Shown here: positions 33,157 to 43,869 of the stretch, in pieces
Numbering within the stretch: position 1 is the stretch's first letter
Layout: every line of letters begins with the position of its first letter
From: Phytophthora hibernalis
Lineage: Eukaryota > Oomycota > Peronosporomycetes > Peronosporales > Peronosporaceae
Length of the DNA: 64,000 bases
Reading direction: 5' to 3'
NCBI GenBank assembly: GCA_012656075.1
Contig: JAAKBF010000049.1
Span: 558,001 to 622,000 of the forward strand
The notes under the pieces: generated by a model
Told to the model about the DNA's origin: nothing
What the model saw: the letters and a program-made list of their open reading frames with translations, nothing else
Database searches by the model: none
Position numbers and translations under genes: made by a program

Positions 33157-34376
33157 GACCGTCAGGGGACAGGAGACCGTACTCGGCGTCGGAACTCATT
33201 CGACGAGATAGTATTGAAAGTGATACGTCGAGTAACACAAGTGGGGAATTGGTACCAACTTCGAGTTCGAGACTTACTATGAGTCGACACACAGACAACC
33301 CCAAGTGTGCTATCTGCAGTGAGGTCTTCGATATCAAGCGTCGGAGACACCATTGCAGGAAGTGCGGAGCCAGTGTGTGCCACTCGTGCTCACCTGCGAG
33401 GATGCTCATCTCGCCCGACCAAGTGGCGAGTGAGAGCATGAAGAAGAAGTACGACCCGGCGCACCCGCAACGGGTTTGCACTATCTGCGCGCCCATTCTG
33501 CAGTGCTTCCAGGACGGACTGAACTCGCAGTACGCCAACTGCCACAAGGAGAACCCACACGAAGCCAAGACGCGACTGCATCTGCCGTTCAGCCGGTCTT
33601 TGGAGAGTGCGTGTCGTTCCGCTGCCGACATTCTCGGCAACTTTTTCCGGCCAGATTTCGGTGCTGATAGCGACCGCTACATCCCTGTCAATTTCCTCAA
33701 GCGAGCGCAAGGTATTGCCTTTCTCACGGTTATCAAAGCAGGACTGTTAATAACTGCCAAAATGGGTACGGGTATCGTGATTGCCAAGCTGGATGATAGC
33801 TCCTGGTCTGCGCCTTCTGCAATTGGTACTGCCGGTATTGGCGGTGGCCTCGAGGGTGGCGGCGAGCTCATCGAGTTTATGATTATTATGGGCTCCAAGA
33901 ACGCAGTCAAGGTGTTCCACCGAACACAAGTCAACGTGGGAGGAGGATTGAGCGTGGCGGTGGGGCCTTACGGACGCGACGCCCTGGCTCAAGCAGCTGC
34001 TAGCCGAGGTGGTTTCAACGCGAACTACAGCTACTCTCACAGTCGCGGTCTCTTCGCGGGCATTTCGCTGCATGGTGCTGTCATCACGGCGCGGACAGAA
34101 ATGAACAGCAACTTCTACGGTCAGAAACTCACACCGGAGGAGATTTTGAGTGGAGTAGTCCCGCACCCTCGTGCCGCAAAGCCCTTGTACGATGCTATCG
34201 ATCAGGCCATGGATGGCATCGCCCAGTTTGAAGCCTCTGGTGGATCGCAACATCGCCCACCGACTGCTGCCGCTGCGCAAGGGCCATGCAACTCTTGCCG
34301 ATGCGAACAGTTCGTTGCCAAGGCGTTTTCGAAGAAGTGCAAGACATGTGCGCACATACACAATCCCACCACATAG
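33141..34376 (+). CDS. FYVE zinc finger plus SYLF (Ysc84) domain protein
   Basis: Intact 411-residue frame starting at the ATG at 33141 (MPIQVRPSGD). Residues about 60-125 are a FYVE finger: CAICSEVFDIKRRRHHCRKC with the basic R-R-HHCR core that binds phosphatidylinositol 3-phosphate, then CHSCSPARM and a final CTIC pair. Residues about 190-360 are a SYLF/Ysc84 domain, a lipid- and actin-linked module: RAQGIAFLTVIKAGLLITAK, GTAGIGGGLEGGGELIEFMI, VGGGLSVAVGP and SRGLFAGISLHGAVITA. The Cys-rich end CNSCRCEQ ... KKCKTCAHIH could be another metal site. Expected at endosomes. This FYVE-SYLF order resembles proteins in protists; animal SH3YL1 pairs SYLF with SH3 instead. Confidence 0.9.
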   Translation: MPIQVRPSGDRRPYSASELIRRDSIESDTSSNTSGELVPTSSSRLTMSRHTDNPKCAICSEVFDIKRRRHHCRKCGASVCHSCSPARMLISPDQVASESMKKKYDPAHPQRVCTICAPILQCFQDGLNSQYANCHKENPHEAKTRLHLPFSRSLESACRSAADILGNFFRPDFGADSDRYIPVNFLKRAQGIAFLTVIKAGLLITAKMGTGIVIAKLDDSSWSAPSAIGTAGIGGGLEGGGELIEFMIIMGSKNAVKVFHRTQVNVGGGLSVAVGPYGRDALAQAAASRGGFNANYSYSHSRGLFAGISLHGAVITARTEMNSNFYGQKLTPEEILSGVVPHPRAAKPLYDAIDQAMDGIAQFEASGGSQHRPPTAAAAQGPCNSCRCEQFVAKAFSKKCKTCAHIHNPTT

Positions 34377-34568
34377 AAGTGTCGAAGCATGACAAGAAAC
34401 AACACATCGGAGCACGAAGACGACGTACAATTTTGACTTAATAAATATCTATGGAGACGAATATGCAACGTCGTTCTCAAATTCAGTCGTTGGCGGCTAT
34501 TTACTGCGGAGCTTTTCGTCACGGTCTCAAGGCACTTTTGAAACGTTTTACGTACATGTATTTCGAAA

Positions 34569-36175
34569 ATGGTTCCTCGTCCTGGTGCTCTTCCTCGAGG
34601 CGTGTGGTCTCCTGAAGCTAATGCCAAGCGTCAAATCCCCGCTGACGATGACTCTGTATCGAAACTGCCACCAGCTCACGTTTTCCGCCGGGACCTGCTC
34701 GCGTATTGTACACTGCGCAATTTGATCCCTCATCCGCAACTGCTTCCGTTGCACCCTGATGAAGAGGAACGTCAAGGTGCCGCATTGAGTGAGGCATCAG
34801 CGAGTAACAACATCTACGACGTGAGTGAAGTTGAGCAGATCTCGATCAAACACTGGCAGCTCGATGACGGGAATTGCCGCGCATTATGCTTTGCTCTCCC
34901 GTTCTCCACCAAAGTTCGCTCTGTTTGGTACGTCACGTGCATCCTTTTGAGCGTGAATAGTGCTTCGTGCTCACTGTGTGTCGTGAATGTATTAGCCTCT
35001 TTAACGTAGGGTTGAACCAAGAGCAGCTAGCATTATTGTGTTCTACGATCCCGAAGACACACGTGACCGCTCTTCAACTGGAATGGAACTCGCTTGGCCC
35101 TGCCCCCACCAGCACCTCAACTGTTTCGGAGTCTCCAGTTCCAACCGTGAAGTCTCCTCAACCTTCAGATGGAGATTCCCGACCACCCTCAGCCCCTCAG
35201 ACAACTTCTAGACCTCTTTCGGGTGGTGCTACCAGCAAACACCACCCAACAGTACCTCAAGATCAAGCGCAGCACGGACAAGAGTTGAGCGAGACTCAAA
35301 AACATGAACTCAGTATGAAACATGAACTGGAAGCTGGAAGCGAGGACGACACGTCGGAAGTTTTTGCCCAGTTACTGAGCGAGGATCAGAGCTCATTTCC
35401 TATCGCTGCGCTCGAATGGAATAACCTCACGGGGAGCAGTAGCGCTGGCTCGGGCAGTCCGCCACAGCAAGACTCTTGAAGCTCTCAATCTGTTTCAGAA
35501 CTCAATCGGTGATGCTGGTGCGCGAGCCTTCGCACATGCTTTACCGTTTAACTCGACACTCAAGACACTCTCGCTCGCAAACAACAAGATTTCCGGACGC
35601 GGGTACGTTGGCAAACCTCCACAAAACAACTCAGTATTTTTGACCATGGTTTACTTACCACACATGTACGCTTACGCTTAGGGCGAAGTTGTTAGTGGAT
35701 GGACTTACAAAATACGTAGCACCGCCGGAGCTTCTGGCAGAATTCGACGCTGCTGAGAGCCAGATCCACGCTCAGGTACGGCAGGAACCAAATCCCGTTG
35801 GCCTGTACCATCTTGAACGCATACATTCTCACTCGAGTTGCAATTGTGCAGATGGACCATGCGAAGAAGGCCAAAAGAAGATTGACCGAGCCACAGCTAT
35901 CGCACAACTTGGACTACCCGTGCTGGAGACAGTTGATGGAGTCCAATTTGCACCGGGAACGCTACGCTGGAAGAGCTTCTGCTCAGTGGAAACTCGCTGA
36001 TAGGTCTGAGTGATATCGAAACACTGAGTGGAGCGCTTGAGCATTTTCGACCAAAACTGGAAGCACATTTGCGCTGTATCAAGTTACAACGGTTGTCCAA
36101 ACTGCACCAGTCAAGGGCCAGGAATCGCAGCAGCACTCGCAGCACATCTCCGAGTTCATCAAATTGTAAGTGATC
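34569..36175 (+). CDS. Leucine-rich-repeat protein with a low-complexity linker
   Basis: The first exon (to about 34927) starts MVPRPGALPRGVWSPEANAK and includes EVEQISIKHWQLDDGNCRAL. After an intron (gtacgt...cgtag, to 35009) come NQEQLALLCSTIPKTHVTAL and QLEWNSLGP (LRR), then a Pro/Ser/Gln-rich linker. Further LRRs read FPIAALEWNNLTG and, after a frame break near 35430, TLEALNLFQNSIGDAGARAF and STLKTLSLANNKISGRG. After another intron (to about 35690) AKLLVDGLTKYVAPPELLAE follows, and the last LRR TLEELLLSGNSLIGLSDIET. The repeats are of the ribonuclease-inhibitor type (LxxLxLxxNxIxxxGxxxL). At least two frame breaks; the 3' end near 36175 is approximate. Function unknown; such LRR proteins are frequent among ciliary and cytoskeletal proteins. 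Confidence 0.6.
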
Positions 36176-36375
36176 GAAACTCACGTCGCCTTTCGAATTC
36201 AACCGAATTTCACGCACTTCCCGTCTGGCGTGGTTCATTTTATTCATTACAACTTGATGCCGTGTAGATGGCAAACATCATCATTCACATTAATGATCGA
36301 GCCTCATAATCAAACGCCCTTTTTGGATTATCGATCTCCCAAGCCTCGATCTCCATAGTTTTTCCCAGATCGATC

Positions 36376-36600
36376 ATGGTTGTGGCCGGGAAAGTGTATC
36401 CGCACAAGTCGGTGAAGAATGACGGCCTCGTAGAGTACCAAAGTTGTGCCAAAGGCATCGAGACGGCAGCTTTTGGCAATAGCTACACAGACCAATTCTA
36501 CGTTCCGGAACTGAACCATGCCGACACGGCATTTCTAACCGGCGACAGCATTTTCAAGGACGCACGGAAACCTGTAAAATGGTTCGAGTGTTTGTTGTAG
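36376..36600 (+). pseudogene. C-terminal fragment of a secreted lipase-like alpha/beta protein
   Basis: A short frame with VYPHKSVKNDGLVEYQSC (acid-bearing loop, two Cys expected to pair), YVPELNHADTAFLTGD (catalytic-His-like loop) and the closing KPVKWFECLL. This pattern is familiar from the C-terminus of secreted alpha/beta-fold proteins of oomycetes. No nucleophile elbow or leader is seen upstream, so this is a truncated remnant, or a last exon whose gene has been lost. Identification rests on pattern memory. Confidence 0.4.
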
Positions 36601-36669
36601 CCACAATTGCGTAGAAATTCATCATCACCATCTTGATCTTGCACGAGTTACATGTACACTTTTCTAACG

Positions 36670-37346
36670 TTACGACTCCTTAGTTTCCACAACCTCGATT
36701 CGGTCCTCCACGCATCCTAGTGCAATTTTCTTCTCCAAATATGGCAGTACCCATTTGGCAGCGACAGCCAGCAGTATCAAGAGCCACCCAATGAGCACCA
36801 ATGTATCTCTGGGAAAAGCTTCCAGCAACACCTCCTCCACCACAATGTCAAATTCACACTCTTTCAAGTCCAAAATGGAGTCTGGTCGTCGGACTCCCTC
36901 AATTTCTGCCAACAGTGAAATTTCCACTTCGATGGCTCTCCCCGAAGGCTCGAGACGGTACCGCACTGAATCGTGCATTTCCATCTCTTGCGGGTGCAGT
37001 CGAAGCTTGGCTGTGTTCAACACTCGACGCCGAGTTTTCATGATATTTCCCGCAATATTTGCGCTATTAACGTCAATATTGGCGTTGCCGGCCACGGGCA
37101 GCGGAAGCAGCACCCGCTCCACCTGCAGCGTGAAGAATGATGGTTGTGTGGCTGGATACGACACTTTGACGTCGTAGACTGCGGCGGGCTGGAGGTTTAA
37201 CACGCGGAAGAGCTGGGGGACACCATACAGAACACGCTGGGAGCGCAGCGGCGACTCTGGACGCAGATCCACGACGGAGGGAGACGGAAATGAAGACGAG
37301 GGGATGCTAGGGACAGCAGGAAGAGCAGCAGTACCAGCAGCGGCAT
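36670..37346 (-). CDS. Type I membrane protein, function unknown
   Basis: The start at 37346 encodes a signal peptide (MPLLVLLLFLLSLASP). A frame break near 37280 leads to VDLRPESPLRSQRVLYGVPQ and a beta-rich lumenal part (QPAAVYDVKVSYPATQPSFF, FTLQVERVLLPLPVAG). One C-terminal membrane helix follows (DTLVLIGWLLILLAVAAKWV), then a short charged tail ending VEDRIEVVETKES. About 225 residues. The topology recalls small lumenal co-factors of ER membrane complexes such as PIG-X-like proteins, but no motif supports that. It is the last well-supported host gene before the repeat-rich half of the window. Confidence 0.6.
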
Positions 37347-37559
37347 GGTTGGGCGATTTCTAACTATGACGGATTTGTAAGACGATTTCTAAATGCTACT
37401 GGGAGTTTCTATTTGGCCGAAGTAAAAATGTGATTTTAGCTGTCAATGTGTTTATTGTGATTCCCGTCCGAATTTACCCTTTTGGCCAACTACGTAGCCA
37501 AACCGCACATCGAACCCACACGCTGTGCTGATTGGCGAAAATTGCTATTCCGCGATTTA

Positions 37560-37770
37560 CAGACACAAGCATCGAGCCGAGCGTCGATCCGGCACCAGCA
37601 CAGACACGAGCCACGAGCGTCAAGCCGAGTGTAATCGCCGGTACCAGCACGAACAAGCCGAGTGTCATCGCCGGCACCAGCACGAACAAGCCGAGTGTCA
37701 TCGCAGGCACCAGTGCAGACAAGCCGAGCGTCGAGCCGAGCTTTGAGCCAGCACCAGGACATACACGAGC
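37560..37770 (+). repeat. Tandem 33-bp repeat (11-codon units)
   Basis: Degenerate copies of a 33-bp unit around aagccgagtgtcatcgccgg. If translated on + (frame open from 37532) they give KPSVIAGTSTN units three times, flanked by more diverged copies. Whether the frame is expressed is unclear; no start context or relative is recognised. Confidence 0.7.
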
Positions 37771-37999
37771 GTCGAGCTGTCAGCACGAACTAGCCGAGTG
37801 TCAAATCCGGCACCAGCACGGACACAAGCGTCGAGTCGAACGCTCAGGCAAGCCTGTCAGCGTGGTGCTGTTGGAACCAACGTTATCAGAGGCTTCAACA
37901 AAGGTAATGAAACGTTTCATACTCGTACTTATATACTTACTCAATGTTTTTTTCCTTTGGTGTTGTAAAGTGAGTAGGGGGCTCGACGCATTGGTGTGG

Positions 38000-39025
38000 T
38001 GGAACATGGAGGTTGTCGTCGCAAGACAACATGCTCACCCAAACACAGTGTTTCACTGTCTCTATGGGTCGCAGTACGAACAGACATTGCCAGTATCCTT
38101 ACATGAAGTCCGGGATGGAGGTGCCGCTGCGATGAGAGCACGTTCATTTTTAGTCTCCGTCGTTTCCGGTGTTTCCTTGGAAAGCGTGTAGCGCTCTTGG
38201 GTCTGGAGGTCGCGGACTTTTCCTTCAATGCTCTGCTTCAGGTCTTCGTACGGGATGTACTTCCGTCGGCCCTTCCAGATGCGGAGATCATTGGCATGTA
38301 ATGGAACAGGTAGATAGTCTTCTGTCCTTCCGTCATCACCGATTCGGTGGCTATCCGAGGCTTTCATCGCATTCTCCAGCTTGAGAAAGAACTCAGTGAG
38401 ATCAGAGCCTTCCTCGTACTTGATCTCCATCAAGTAGTGCTGGATGAAGTAAGGGTCGCCATGGAAAGCTGCACCCTCATACTAGTGGCCGATGAAGCTG
38501 AAGATCTCGTACGAGGTCGTGCGATTCTTCACCAGACGGACATGAGTGTTGTCCATGGTCTTCATCAGGAAAACTTTCGTCATAGCTTCCTGGCGGCGTC
38601 GCTCACGCTGGCAAAGAGGTTGGGGCCTCTCTTTGGCGCCACGCTTGCGGTCCTTGGCGACGGTTGAACGGGCGGATGGCGGGTAGATCCTTGCGCTTGA
38701 GCGGAGAGTCGGAGTCCTCTCCAAAATCCTCGTCAGATTCGGATGGAGGCTTGAGTTCTTCGTCACTTTCTTCAAATTCTACAGCGTCAGAGTCGACTTC
38801 AGCGTTCACAGCCGACTTGCGCTTCGGCGTGTCATCGACGTCGGACATGTCACTGTCACTCTCGTCAGGTTCTTCCTCGGAAACACCATCATAGTCGGGC
38901 TTCTTCACGAAGCCGAGAAGGTGCTTTCCGTCGAGGGCAGCGCACACGCGGGTCTTCCACTCGTCGAAGTTCTCGGATCCAAGGAGGCGTGGAAAGTCAT
39001 CGCTTGAGGCTTGGCTTGAGCTCAT
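38000..39025 (-). mobile_element. Copia-type retrotransposon Gag fragment
   Basis: The minus strand encodes a Ty1/copia-like Gag. The start at 39025 gives MSSSQASSDDFPRLLGSENF and DEWKTRVCAALDGKHLLGF, then an acidic stretch (DESDSDMSDVDDTPKRK), and after frame changes EIKYEEGSDLTEFFLKLENA and IWKGRRKYIPYEDLKQSIEG, typical of the UBN2-like Gag. A single CSYC from a zinc knuckle ends it. No protease or integrase follows on this strand, so it is a 5' fragment. A similar Gag with the same YEEGSD and FIPYEDLK motifs lies at 45303-46202. Confidence 0.75.
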
Positions 39026-39411
39026 AACCTGTTGAGGGGTGAAGCTGAACAAAGAGATGATTGTAGTAGGTGTCGACAGACAAAATAAGTTACATTGAGT
39101 GGGAGATGGCTGGTGCTGAAGGAAACCATGACTTTAACTATGCCTTCTGTATTCTATACGAAAGACAGGACTAACATTTATTAAGAAGGTAAATAATAAC
39201 TGGTCATCAGCCAACAGAGGCTGAATGGCACCTTGTAGGAAAGGACGCTAACTTCAACAGTCCTGAAGCCGATTTTGACGCACACAACCTCTGAAAACTA
39301 ATACTCGCTGAGCGGAAATACCACTCCCAGAAACCCATCCCCCCATCAACACTAAATTTGTGGAAATTTTCACAAATTTATGACGGATTACCTAAATTTG
39401 GTGGAACTGAC

Positions 39412-40161
39412 ATATGAGTCCATTTAAAACAAAATGATCGCTAAGCCCTTTTGAGGTTTTTTGCTAGAGGGCTTTGAAGCCGAGGTATCGATTTTTCGTT
39501 TCTAAGCGGGAAGCGAGAAAACTGCGAAAAGGCTAACCACTCCGAATCGAAAGCCTGCGATGGTCAGAGGACGTCTCTGCGTGCTACGAGCGGATGCAAG
39601 TCCCTAGGAGGGCGACGCCCTTCCCGACAACGAGAAGAGGAAGTGCGCGGGGTCGTTCTCGTCGTGGCTCTGTTGGTTACCGAAGCTGCTGACATAGTGG
39701 CTGTCAAACTACATCGAAATGAGCCGTGCTGTTTCGCAGCATGCTTCCGGTCGAAACCAGCAAGTTAAGTCGTCATCGGATTGGTTGAAATATATTTTTG
39801 CCACTTCTGATTGGCTACTTCATGATTTGGACTCACGAGCGAAACATTTTATTCGAAATGATCGTTAACGAGCGCAGACTTCACGTGCCATTTCCGAGCG
39901 TTTCTAGGCGTTTCTGAGTGTTCTAGGTGGCATGGCTCGATTCAGAAGTGTCTGTAGATTATTTATGCTGAAAAAATTGGCCTCTTGTCTTCGAGCACGG
40001 AGACACATTTTTCAATTCGCCATAACTTTGGTTGTACCCCATATTTTTCGTAAAGTAAGGGCTCTATTGTGTAGTACAGACACTCAGCTTTTGAATGGTG
40101 TGCGTAACTCCAATTTGAGGTTTAATAGTTAACGATCATTTTGTTTTGAATGGACTCATAT
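39412..40161. mobile_element. Terminal-inverted-repeat element, about 750 bp, non-coding
   Basis: The 29-bp sequence at 39412-39440 and the sequence at 40133-40161 are inverted repeats of each other with one mismatch (core aaaacaaaatgatcg). The interior carries no convincing frame. No clear target-site duplication is visible, so superfamily is unassigned; a MULE- or hAT-related non-autonomous element is possible. It sits between copia Gag debris (minus) and copia reverse-transcriptase debris (plus). Confidence 0.65.
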
Positions 40162-40504
40162 CTCCGCAACCACGATGAATTGGCGTTTATGCTTTTCGTG
40201 AAAAATCATCATCTTGGCCAAGCTATCTTCACACCAACTTACGACAGCCAACCATCCCCCTATACTCACTCCCTTGTCGACATATTGCCTCGGCAGTCGA
40301 CACCTCCACCCATCGTCAACTTCACCGGCAGTGTTCTGGACCTACGGGTCCACGGATAAGTGCAGCATACCGTATCTTCATTTACTAATCCACGTAGGTT
40401 CGGGCTTTTCGCCTCAAGAACTTACCACTGCTAAGTTGCCAGCGCCCCACTCGACCCACGAATCTTGAGGCGACAGTCCCCGATTCACTCGAAACGCAAC
40501 GGCG

Positions 40505-41560
40505 CTGGCCAGTGCGACGTCGATACCGCGTTCCTGTATGACAAGCTCGAGCGAGGATGACGTCGTGTGTCTACTGCTGCAAAGTTTATACGGACTCAAA
40601 CTGGCGTCCCGCCTTTGGAACGAGACCATCGACAAGAACCTCAAGGACATGGGGTTTAGGGCTGCTGATGAGATGCTGACCCTTGCGTATACACGAGAGG
40701 CGACGGAGACGACGAGTGTGTGGTGTGCCTCTACGTTGACGACATGCTGATTAAACGCGGGAGAAGGCTGTCATTTCGTCGGTGAAGGTTGGGACAGCGT
40801 AGAAGTTCCGCATCAAGGACCTCGGAAGGGATCTCTTTATTCTCGGTATCGATATCGACTACAACATGAAACACAGAACGTTGGCCATTAGGCAGAAGGT
40901 GTTTACGGGGTCGATCATCAAGAAGTTTGGCCAAGAGGATGCGAAGCCGTGCCTGACGCTGGCGTGCATCTCACCAAGGCTGACGAAGCACAGACTGAAG
41001 AAGTCAAGACCAAGATGAAGTCGAAGTCTTATCGGTCCTTGTGTGAAGCCTGATGTACTTGGCGTGTGGAACACGGCCCGACATATCGGTCGCAGTCGCC
41101 AAACGGAGTCGTTTCCTCGAGAACCCCGGTGATTAGCACTGGGACGCTGGCATCAAGGTGATGCGATACCTGCTCAAGAAGAAGGACGTTGGCATCGTGT
41201 ACGACAGACTACTGGGTACGCAACTTGAAGCTTATTCGGATGCCGACTGGACAGGAAACCGCGACGACGGACGATCGGTAAGTGGCTCATGCTGTGTGGT
41301 GCTCCTGGGGTGTGGCATACAACCTTCCAGAAGACTTCCGCGCTGCGTTCGACTGAAGCGGAGTACAAGGTGCTGAGCGACTGTGTGAAGAAGTGCGTTT
41401 GGACGCGCCGCCTACCGAAGGAAATTGGTGCGGAGCAGAGCGAACCTACGATGATATACGAGGACAACCATGGGACAATCGATTTGGCTAAGAATGTCGG
41501 CTACCAAGTGCGCACGAAATACATCGACATCCGCTTCTACTCATCCGTCAGAAGGTGACC
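40505..41560 (+). pseudogene. Copia reverse transcriptase / RNase H remnant
   Basis: Several broken frames on + give copia pol motifs in order: CDVDTAFLYDKLE, LLLQSLYGLKLASRLWNETI, the active-site YVDDMLI, LEAYSDADWTGNRDDGRSVS (RNase H), ALRSTEAEYKVLSDCVKKCV, EDNHGTIDLAKN and TKYIDIRFY. In-frame stops and at least four frame changes show it is dead. A hairpin made of tcgcctcaaga (40409-40419) and tcttgaggcga lies just upstream. Confidence 0.82.
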
Positions 41561-41639
41561 AATAAGCAAGTTGAGCTGGAGTACGTACGTAAGCGTCGTG
41601 GCGTCTTTCAAGAAGATCATTCAGTAAGTGCTGTAGGAT

Positions 41640-41945
41640 TGGCTTTTGTTTCGAATTGTAATGCCTGTTGATGTGATAAAAGGGACTTGTATGTGAAGTA
41701 CCATATCGACCACCCGTTCCCTGCTGATGCTGACGAGAGACGCCTCATGCTTTCATTCCTTGTAGTGTGGAGCAGTTCCCACTGGTCAAGATCGTCGGGT
41801 GCCTCTTTCATTGGAAACAGGCACTCAGACGCAAAATGATCGAGCAACGCATCTCTCTGGATCAGGTTTCTGAAGCTCTCCGACATGGTGTGATCGACGT
41901 GCTCATTGTCATCCCCGTGGATGAAATCAGTGACAAGGTAAATTT
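41640..41945 (+). pseudogene. MULE transposase internal fragment
   Basis: The + strand encodes EQFPLVKIVGCLFHWKQALR and RKMIEQRISLDQVSEALRHG, the conserved block around the C/H-x-FHW motif after the second catalytic Asp of MULE transposases, then DVLIVIPVDEISDK. No other transposase parts adjoin it. It corresponds to the region just before the C-terminal piece found at 800-1128, though whether they are the same family cannot be told. Confidence 0.68.
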
Positions 41946-41999
41946 CTTTTTCGCAGATTTGTTTTTAGAATATGAAACGATGTCTAAATTAACGCTTTA

Positions 42000-43358
42000 A
42001 TTTTGGTGTTCGGGCGAGGATACGCTTCGTGCGCAGCTTGGTAAAATACGTTGCATTATACTTTTGGTGTGTTGTACTTGGTTTCACTAAAAACGTAAGT
42101 TTCGCGAGCAGGCAAGCCTGAACGTGGGCGAAGGGGAGGTGTCATTTTCGGTGCGGAGTGATCCGTTGAGGAGATGGCGGGGAGGGTCGCAACAGGATGG
42201 AGTGATGTACCGTTTCGCAGGTGTTTGATTAGGTGTCCTCGACACTAGGGACGTGGTATCCGTATTTCTATTGTCGTTTAAAACCCAGGGTTGCCTTTTT
42301 CAAGTCCATTACTGTAGAGCGCATACACATCCGAGTGCTCATACTAGGTCGTGCATTAAGACACTGTGGGGTTGGGACCTATCTGTTTCAGAAGATGACA
42401 TCGCTCTCTCTTTTTAGGTAGGTGCTAGTAGGCATGCACTGATACGATCGGTGTTAGTTTGACATGTCCTTCTTCTCAGCCAAAACAACCTTATACTGTT
42501 GGTATTGTCTCCTCACTGGTGCGTTGATCCTCGCAAACGCCGCATGACCTATTGAGTGAAGGGGTGGGCCGTTCTGGAAAACGTTTCTTTTATTTCGCCA
42601 CCGGCTACTTTCTATTACCGCTGCTTTTTCACGAGGGCAGCTATATTGCATTTCCTATGACTAAAATTGATTTCGTAGCTGTATGAAATGGATGTAGCGT
42701 TCAAATGAGGGTGAAGGTCAAGAAGTGCACGCTTGGGAAATTGATTGGAACTTTACACGGAAAATAACTGACAATATTAAACTTTATCTGAAATGAAGCG
42801 CTCTTTGAAGTACCTGCCCTGCGAAGCGGAGGCGATGTTCATTTCGCATTTGCCATGCGTGCTCTCCGACACATTCGCTCCGCCGTCAACGACGCCTACG
42901 ATGGCATCCGGCGTCTTCGACAACAATTGTGCGACGCGGAATACACTATCGACGTCAAGTGTGCAAGATTGACACGATGACGACCTCGCTGCGCCGGATA
43001 AGACACGTCCGCGAGCCGATTTCGGAATCCGAATCCGATTCCAGCACGGATGATGAATCATCCGTAGAGATGTGGGGCTTTTCGTCGCCGTGCCGACCAA
43101 GAACACCGGAATTCATCGACAACTTACGTTAAACCTAAACCCTACATGATTCTATAGCCAATCAAACGACGAAGAATCTGAGGATAGCGATTGATTCTGA
43201 TTGGGTTGTAGCCAGATATGAAATTGTTTTTGTAACTTCAAGTATCCTTAAAAATAAAATAAATTATTTCCGATACCGATGAATTAGCTCATGTACTTTT
43301 ACAGTTTCTTACTCAGTAAACTGCGATCGGTTGCCTTCAACGACTTGGCCGTCACGAG
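42000..43358. other. Repeat-rich gap without a supported gene
   Basis: Short frames only. Around 42790-43132 both strands are open for 65-110 codons (for example SESESDSSTDDESSVEMWGF on +), but neither shows a recognisable domain. The rest appears to be degraded non-coding sequence. Confidence 0.4.
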
Positions 43359-43796
43359 CTACGGAAGCCAGACGCCTGTCTTGGCTTTTGAAGGCTTGGT
43401 CGTCCCCACCTTGAGCTGTGATGACTTGGTCGGCCCCACATTGGTCTGTAACGACTTGTTCGGCCCCGCCTTGGTATTCGACAGTTCGGACGCAAATTTG
43501 GTCTTCGCTTTGATGACCTTCGACGAGCGGTTGGACCTGCGACGCTTGTTGTAAGCTCGATTGATGTCAGCGATTTGGCGTTTCACAGCCACTTGTCTTT
43601 CCTTTTTCGCTTCCATGTACGCGCTGGGGTGCTGGGCGAGGTGGCTGAACACGTTAGTGATGACCAGTTTTCCCTTTGCGTACAGCGCCACCAAGTTCCT
43701 ACACACTCCACACTTCAATCTACGGTCATTTTCCACTTCCTTGACGAAGGATTCCCCTCTCTGGGAGTAGTGGCGTCGAACGCTCGGGCTACTCAT
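43359..43796 (-). CDS. BED-like zinc finger protein with a repetitive tail
   Basis: The start at 43796 gives MSSPSVRRHYSQRGESFVKE. A BED/C2H2-like finger follows: KCGVCRNLVALYAKGKLVIT with CxxC, then FSHLAQHPSAY with HxxxH. A basic helix (NRAYNKRRRSNRSSK) leads to a tail of short near-repeats (TKAGPNKSLQTNVGPTKSSQ) made of about 30-33-bp units. BED fingers are common in hAT transposases, so this may be the N-terminal DNA-binding part of an element whose catalytic half is absent; it could also be a captured or novel small DNA-binding protein. Confidence 0.45.
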   Translation of the reverse strand: MSSPSVRRHYSQRGESFVKEVENDRRLKCGVCRNLVALYAKGKLVITNVFSHLAQHPSAYMEAKKERQVAVKRQIADINRAYNKRRRSNRSSKVIKAKTKFASELSNTKAGPNKSLQTNVGPTKSSQLKVGTTKPSKAKTGVWLP

Positions 43797-43869
43797 GATC
43801 AGGCGAAATTGAGAATGACACAGCTTGAGCCTCCCTGGCTGCACCTTCAACATGGCTAGTCAGCATCTG

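Noticed and set aside
36285..36519. Minus-strand frames overlapping the lipase-like fragment
   Set aside because: No conserved pattern, whereas the plus strand shows the NHADTAF and KPVKWFEC blocks.
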